Positions 59,918 through 64,000 of a stretch of DNA of 64,000 nucleotides are shown here, piece after piece. The DNA is from Oscheius tipulae (Eukaryota; Nematoda; Chromadorea; Rhabditida; Rhabditidae). Position numbers and translations under genes: made by a program. Below the pieces are notes generated by a model. It was not told where the DNA came from. It did not search any database and worked only from the letters and a program-made list of their open reading frames with translations. Position 1 is the stretch's first letter; every line of letters begins with the position of its first letter. Location: assembly GCA_037178975.1 (NCBI GenBank), contig JASJZH010000003.1, positions 3,162,001 through 3,226,000 of the forward strand, in the 5' to 3' direction.

Positions 59918-61816
59918 TTATGCCCTTTGGTACTGTTTTATAATTTCTTCGTCCTCTCCGCTGTCCATCACGTTCAGTTCTTCTATCGCCGCCTCGTTCG
60001 AATCCTCTAATATTTGCATTCTCCCGGCTTGGGGATCAATCTGTTCGTATCTGGCGTCTTCCAGCTGTCTTTGTAGAACTTTTTCTTGTAATTCCTGGAT
60101 ATGAAGTTGGCGGCTCAGTAACTGCAAATGTTTTATTAGTCTTGAAGGAGCAGGATACACCTCTTTCTGAAGAGTTATGACTTCCGGATCCGAGCTCGGC
60201 ATCATCATAATTGGTGCCAATCCGACCATTTCGGCTCTATTTTGAACAGCTTCCATGGATGAAAGGAGATCGGCACTGCTCTGCCCAATATCTAGAGTTT
60301 GCTATATAAGGGATGTGTTTCAAGGAAACCTACGTTCCGTTTGACCTACTGAGAAGCTGTACCTGCTAGCTATTCCTGCTGCCTGCGATCGGGCAAACCG
60401 TTCCTTTCGTGCTGTCAATATTGAAGATCCAGTCGAAACATCTAGATACTTATTATCTCGGTTTCCTTACAAGAAAATACTTCGTTTAGCTGGATGCTGT
60501 GTCTCGTATAATATCATCTCTTCTTTCACATCTGACTGCATGGCTTGTCTGTCGTCCAGATGTTCGGGTGCCATTACGTGAATCTGCTGTCCATGACGGT
60601 TATCCACGACCATTCTAAAGGTAGACCTTTACTGGAATCAGAGAAAAGACTAACCCTTCCTCCACTTCGTACTCCTCGGTTGGATAACTGTTCGCATCTC
60701 CTCGACTCGGATTGTAAATGATAAACTCTGGCTCTTCTTTGGGTCCCTTGGGTGTGTATGGAAGAATAAAGCTGGAATAAGGCGTGTAACGAGAACGACG
60801 AATGTAGGGCTGTCTTCGGAATGCTACGGAAGTACCCTGAACAATGCTATTTATCAAATATATGTACAGAAAGTTACCGCTGAAAGAAATTCGGGTTTCA
60901 GAGTTCTTCCATATCGTCCTCCGCGCATTTCGGAGACGGTTTCTTTGAAGGTATACGAAGTCATTCGTGTCATTGCTGCCGCTTGAACCTCGTGCTCGTT
61001 GTATCCGACCAAACTAATGTGCAGTCTCTCTCCATCGGGAATGTTCTGTCCGAAACGAGCTTCGACTGTGAACCCGAAGTTGTCGCCTTAATTGGACTTC
61101 CGAAAGTGTATAAGTAGTATTCTCACTGGAAATATCGACTGGCGCCTTGAGGATCTTCTTCCCATCGAGTTTCTTTTGATTACAGAAATCACAGCTTAGA
61201 ATGTATGTTTTGACGTCTTGTCTGACCGATCTCCAGTGAAGTTTTTTCAAAACGGCCATCTGTGTCCTCTTCTGGCCCAGATGACCAATCAGTTCATGGA
61301 CTCGTTCTATCACTCGACGTACTTCTCCTTTCTTTACGACGACTTTTGGAGCGTCGCTCACGCTGCTCGCCTGGTTACAGTACATCAAAGTCTCGTTATC
61401 CGTAGCCATAACATAGCGTTGGCATCTGGCTCTGAATAAAAAAGTGAAAACTGGACCAAGAACTTCTTACCTCCAATGACTGAGTGCACTTCTGTCCTGA
61501 CGACTGTTCAGACTGGCCGGGTATTTTGTGTTGTCACTTCTGCATAAAAGGTAATATGGATAAACAGAAACAGCCTACTTTTTGAACGTTACAATGTCGT
61601 TGTAAAGCTCGTGACTCATTCCACCGTATTCATCTCCGTCCGCGTGGTCTTCATCGTCGTATTTGAAGTCGTGTGATACGGCGGACACTTGTAGCAACTC
61701 CTAGAAATTTTATGTTGGGAACAGCTAAAGCAAGAAAGACCAACCTCCATTTCTGGATCATCTTCGTCGTACTCCACTACAATATTGCCATCGTCCTCAT
61801 GATGTGAGGAATTCAT
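59918..61816 (-). CDS. protein with integrase-type H2C2 zinc finger, probably retroelement-derived
   Basis: It starts MNSSHHEDDGNIVVEYDEDD (ATG 61814-61816), an acidic N-terminus. At about 61.14-61.32 kb comes an HHCC finger of the integrase_H2C2 type: RVHELIGHLGQKRTQMAVLK, then YILSCDFCNQKK, with both His and both Cys present. The remainder (about 400 residues) has no reverse transcriptase, RNase H or integrase DDE core. It contains a Tyr/Arg-rich block (RRQPYIRRSRYTPYSSFILP), an MVVDNRHGQQIHVMAPEHL segment and a C-terminal helix (SRQLHIQELQEKVLQRQLED), with an acidic end at 59918-59920. Many short introns, an intact frame and housekeeping neighbours argue for a domesticated host gene rather than a live element. 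Function unknown; a DNA- or chromatin-bound role is only a guess. Confidence 0.72.
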
Positions 61817-61870
61817 CTTTTCGTTGTGTGGAATTGATTGATCTGGATCGATAACATGTAAAGCTTGATC
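61817..61870. promoter_or_regulatory. 54-bp divergent gap between H2C2 protein and microprotein
   Basis: Only 54 bp separate the two divergent start codons. Either they share an extremely compact promoter or the 5' ends overlap. It contains a palindromic GATCTGGATC-like core. Confidence 0.35.
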
Positions 61871-62017
61871 ATGAAAAGGAGAAGGAACCTGTACTTTCTT
61901 TGGCTTTTTGCTATCATAGTTGTTGCCCTAGTCGGACCGATATTTGCTCAAATTCAAAACGAGAAACAGAGAAAGGACGTCAAGAAACGAAGCGCAATGC
62001 GCAAAATCGGGCGCTGA
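61871..62017 (+). CDS. 48-residue single-pass membrane microprotein
   Basis: An open frame of 48 codons: MKRRRNLYFLWLF, a hydrophobic helix (YFLWLFAIIVVALVGPIFAQ), then a strongly basic tail (NEKQRKDVKKRSAMRKIGR) and TGA at 62015-62017. Basic residues on both sides of one helix are typical of small integral membrane proteins. No family is identified. It lies 425 bp upstream of U1-70K on the same strand. A plausible 40-nt intron (donor after 62022) follows the stop, so a longer spliced transcript in another frame is possible. Confidence 0.45.
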   Translation: MKRRRNLYFLWLFAIIVVALVGPIFAQIQNEKQRKDVKKRSAMRKIGR

Positions 62018-62441
62018 CCAAGTGAGTTCAATAAAAGCGTCGCAACGCATGGGATGACGCGCAGCGGGTGCTGGAGCAGATGGAGCACGTCGCTGAGAGA
62101 TGCTTTCAAATACGGGATGTTTTTACTTTACGAAAGCCTCTGGCGAAATTTTTTGTTCTTCGATTTTGTTCATATTTAACCACTGAATCTTTTAAATGTT
62201 CCAGTTTTTTGTCAGCTAATCACGAAGTCCTAAATACAGAGCAAGAGCACCAAGCAAAAGGAAACAAACAAATGGAATAACTGTTGTGCAGGTTTGAACG
62301 CCCGCTCCTGGATTTTGTAACTTCTGAAATGAGCCGCGTCCCCAAACTCCAAATGAGCCTGTTTTCGTTGTTTCTTTTTTTCTTTTCTTCCTCTTTTCAT
62401 GATTTCTCTATATTCATCGTCAAAAATAGTTTGCAGAAAGT

Positions 62442-64000
62442 ATGACACAATTTTTACCTCCAAACTTGCTGGCTTTATTCGAAGCACGGCCGGCGCTTCC
62501 GTATCTTCCTCCTCCGCAACCTCTCCTCATCGAGAAAAACGCGAAGCTGCCGGATTGTCGATTCGGAGGGGTCTCGAAGTATATAAGTTTGTTCGAGGTA
62601 TATTTCGTGTTGTTTTCAATAAAAGTTGGTTCAGGATCCGGCAGATACTCCCCCGAAGACGGTTGTTGAAACAAAAGAAGAACGAAAAGAGCGGAAACGT
62701 CGGGAAAAAGAAGAGCTCTTGGCTTACAAGGTGGAACAGGGAATTGCTCAATGGAATCCGGCTGAGAACTCGAAAGCAACAGAAGATCCCTACAAAACGC
62801 TCTTCGTTTCCAGAATCGTCAGTTTTTTCCTCTTGTTATTAGTGTAAGCAAGCTGTTTCAGAACTATGAGACCTCCGAGAGCAAACTGAAACGCGAGATG
62901 GAACAATACGGAAAAATCAAGAGAGTCAGTTCCTATTCCGCTCATAATTTTAACACTTTTTCCAGCTGCACATGATCCACGACAATACCGGAAAACCGCG
63001 TGGCTATGCGTTTGTTGAATATAGCTCAAAAGAAGACATGCATAGTAAGTTTTTACGCTAACTTTTTTGGGGGCTTTCCTTCAAACTTTTGATAATTGCT
63101 GCTCTAAAATCGAAGGTAAAACTTTATCTTCTTTGTTCATACTGATTTTCTGTTTTGCAGCCTGCTGCAAGCGGCTCGGGCACGCAATCCTTGTCTCATA
63201 GGTTTGTTTTCGGGAACAGTCCATCCTTTTTTTTGATAAAAAATATACCGGTAGGCTAAATCATGAGTGGAATCTCGCTTGAACTGAGCACCATCCCCTG
63301 CGGTTTGTTTTGAAGACGGTAATTTGCCTTTTTTGCTTCCTTAGAATCATACTTGATGTGGTAAGCATCTTTGACACGCGCTTCAAAATCCTGTAAGTAA
63401 GTTTTGTCCAACTGGAGCGGGTAAGCGCGGTGGGTTCCAAACTTTTTCTATCAACTTTCCTCAATATTTTCTTTCCAGGTGCCTACAAACGTGCGGATGG
63501 ACAAAAAATTGACGGTCGACGCATTGCCGTGGACTACGAACGCGGAAGAACTCAAAAGTCCTGGCTCCCCAGAAGACTTGGTAGATTTCTTTGGAGTATC
63601 TGGTACAAATCTCTGTTCAGGTGGTGGAAAAGGAGATACCCGTCGCGCACGAGAATCTCGAAGGGTTTTGGAGGAAAGAGATGCTGCCAACGGAATCGAG
63701 ACCAGCTTCCGTGATAAAGATCGTGGCGGTGATCGTCGCGGCGGAGACCGTGGAGGTGATCGTGATCGTTACGGCGGCGCTGGACGTCGTCGCAGTCGTT
63801 CCCGAGATCGTGACGGAAGCAAAAGGTTCGCCAAACCTGTCACTTCTCTTCTAAACGCTTCATTCAGAGAGAACCGCGACGATCGCCGTGGTGGAGGATA
63901 TAGAGGTGGGCCACCTACGGTTGCCAGCTACGCCAGCGGTGCTGGAGGTTCTTATCGTGACGGAGGACGTGGAGGTGGCTATGGCGGAGGAAGAGACAAC
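62442..64000 (+). CDS. U1 snRNP 70 kDa protein (U1-70K), 3' end beyond window
   Basis: It starts [20 protein letters not shown] (ATG 62442, five bases after TTTGCAG), matching the conserved U1-70K N-terminus that contacts U1 core proteins and U1C. The charged segment [20 protein letters not shown] follows, then the RRM: RNP2 in [20 protein letters not shown] and RNP1 in [18 protein letters not shown], continuing [20 protein letters not shown] after a long intron. The tail is Arg/Gly/Asp-rich ([19 protein letters not shown]) and runs off the window end. The protein binds stem-loop I of U1 snRNA for 5' splice-site recognition. Intron 63050-63478 is about 430 nt, against about 45 nt for the others, and contains an antisense coding-like fragment. 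Confidence 0.95.
63256..63447 (-). pseudogene. antisense coding-like fragment inside a U1-70K intron
   Basis: The minus strand is open for 63 codons from 63447 to TAG at 63256-63258. It reads [20 protein letters not shown] and then [20 protein letters not shown]. Composition and helical pattern look strongly protein-like. Two in-frame stops (TGA TAG) stand immediately upstream and no ATG leads it, so it is a 3' fragment. Eight A residues follow about 25 nt after the stop on the minus strand, as in a retrocopy tail. It could also be the last exon of a nested gene whose other exons I cannot see. Family not recognised. Confidence 0.4.

Overview
This window looks like nuclear DNA from a nematode. 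Genes are split by very short introns (mostly 38-55 nt) that end in TTTCAG-type acceptors. At about a dozen genes a splice-acceptor-like AG sits within about 10 nt of the start codon, as expected if spliced-leader trans-splicing trims the messages. One gene belongs to the nematode MIG-18-like fibronectin-type-I family, and the complex III core protein carries the HFLER form of the HxxEH motif that I recall from C. elegans UCR-1. There is no prokaryotic, organellar or CRISPR content. All gene models below were built by hand from conserved protein blocks and splice consensus, so internal boundaries are approximate.

Layout, left to right. 1-0.26 kb: 3' end of an unidentified gene (+). 1.3-3.6 kb: EGF/SEA single-pass membrane protein (+). 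4.4-7.6 kb: mevalonate kinase (-). 7.7-13.5 kb: gene-poor, with a few unassembled candidate exons. 13.5-18.7 kb: large TUT4/7-type terminal uridylyltransferase (-), facing a CK1/TTBK-like kinase (+, 19.0-20.1 kb, two frameshifts) across a 0.3 kb promoter. 20.1-23.2 kb: tight same-strand cluster ALG13 > PGRMC > two unknown small genes (-), probably an operon. 23.7-24.8 kb: short CKK-domain (CAMSAP/patronin) protein (-). 25.3-27.2 kb: CD36/SCARB scavenger receptor (-). 27.2-30.0 kb: no supported gene, then an inverted repeat. 30.5-34.1 kb: coiled-coil protein and mRNA capping enzyme (both +). 34.2-35.3 kb: secreted MIG-18-like protein (-). 37.7-38.5 kb: SH2-only protein with an altered FLVR motif (-). 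38.6-43.6 kb: gene-poor, with a perfect 22-bp hairpin and a foldback of nearly 1 kb. 43.7-46.5 kb: DHX15/PRP43 helicase (-). 47.1-48.8 kb: UQCRC1/UCR-1 (+). 49.4-51.6 kb: CED-6/GULP engulfment adaptor (+). 51.7-53.9 kb: WDR37 (-), with a small antisense gene nested in one intron. 55.0-57.5 kb: long-chain acyl-CoA synthetase (+). 58.1-59.5 kb: TMEM165/GDT1 transporter (-). 59.9-61.8 kb: protein with a retroelement-type integrase zinc finger (-). 61.9-62.0 kb: 48-residue membrane microprotein (+). 62.4 kb to the end: U1-70K (+), cut by the window edge.

The genes are mostly housekeeping: RNA processing (capping enzyme, DHX15, U1-70K, TUTase), the mevalonate pathway, N-glycosylation (ALG13, TMEM165), lipid handling (ACSL, SCARB, PGRMC), respiration (UCR-1) and apoptotic-cell engulfment (CED-6, and possibly the CD36 family). 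They are packed tightly, with convergent 3' ends only 18-91 bp apart at three places. The least explained parts are the palindromic and foldback elements, the tRNA-like intronic sequences, the nested and antisense coding fragments, and the two gene-poor 5-6 kb blocks.
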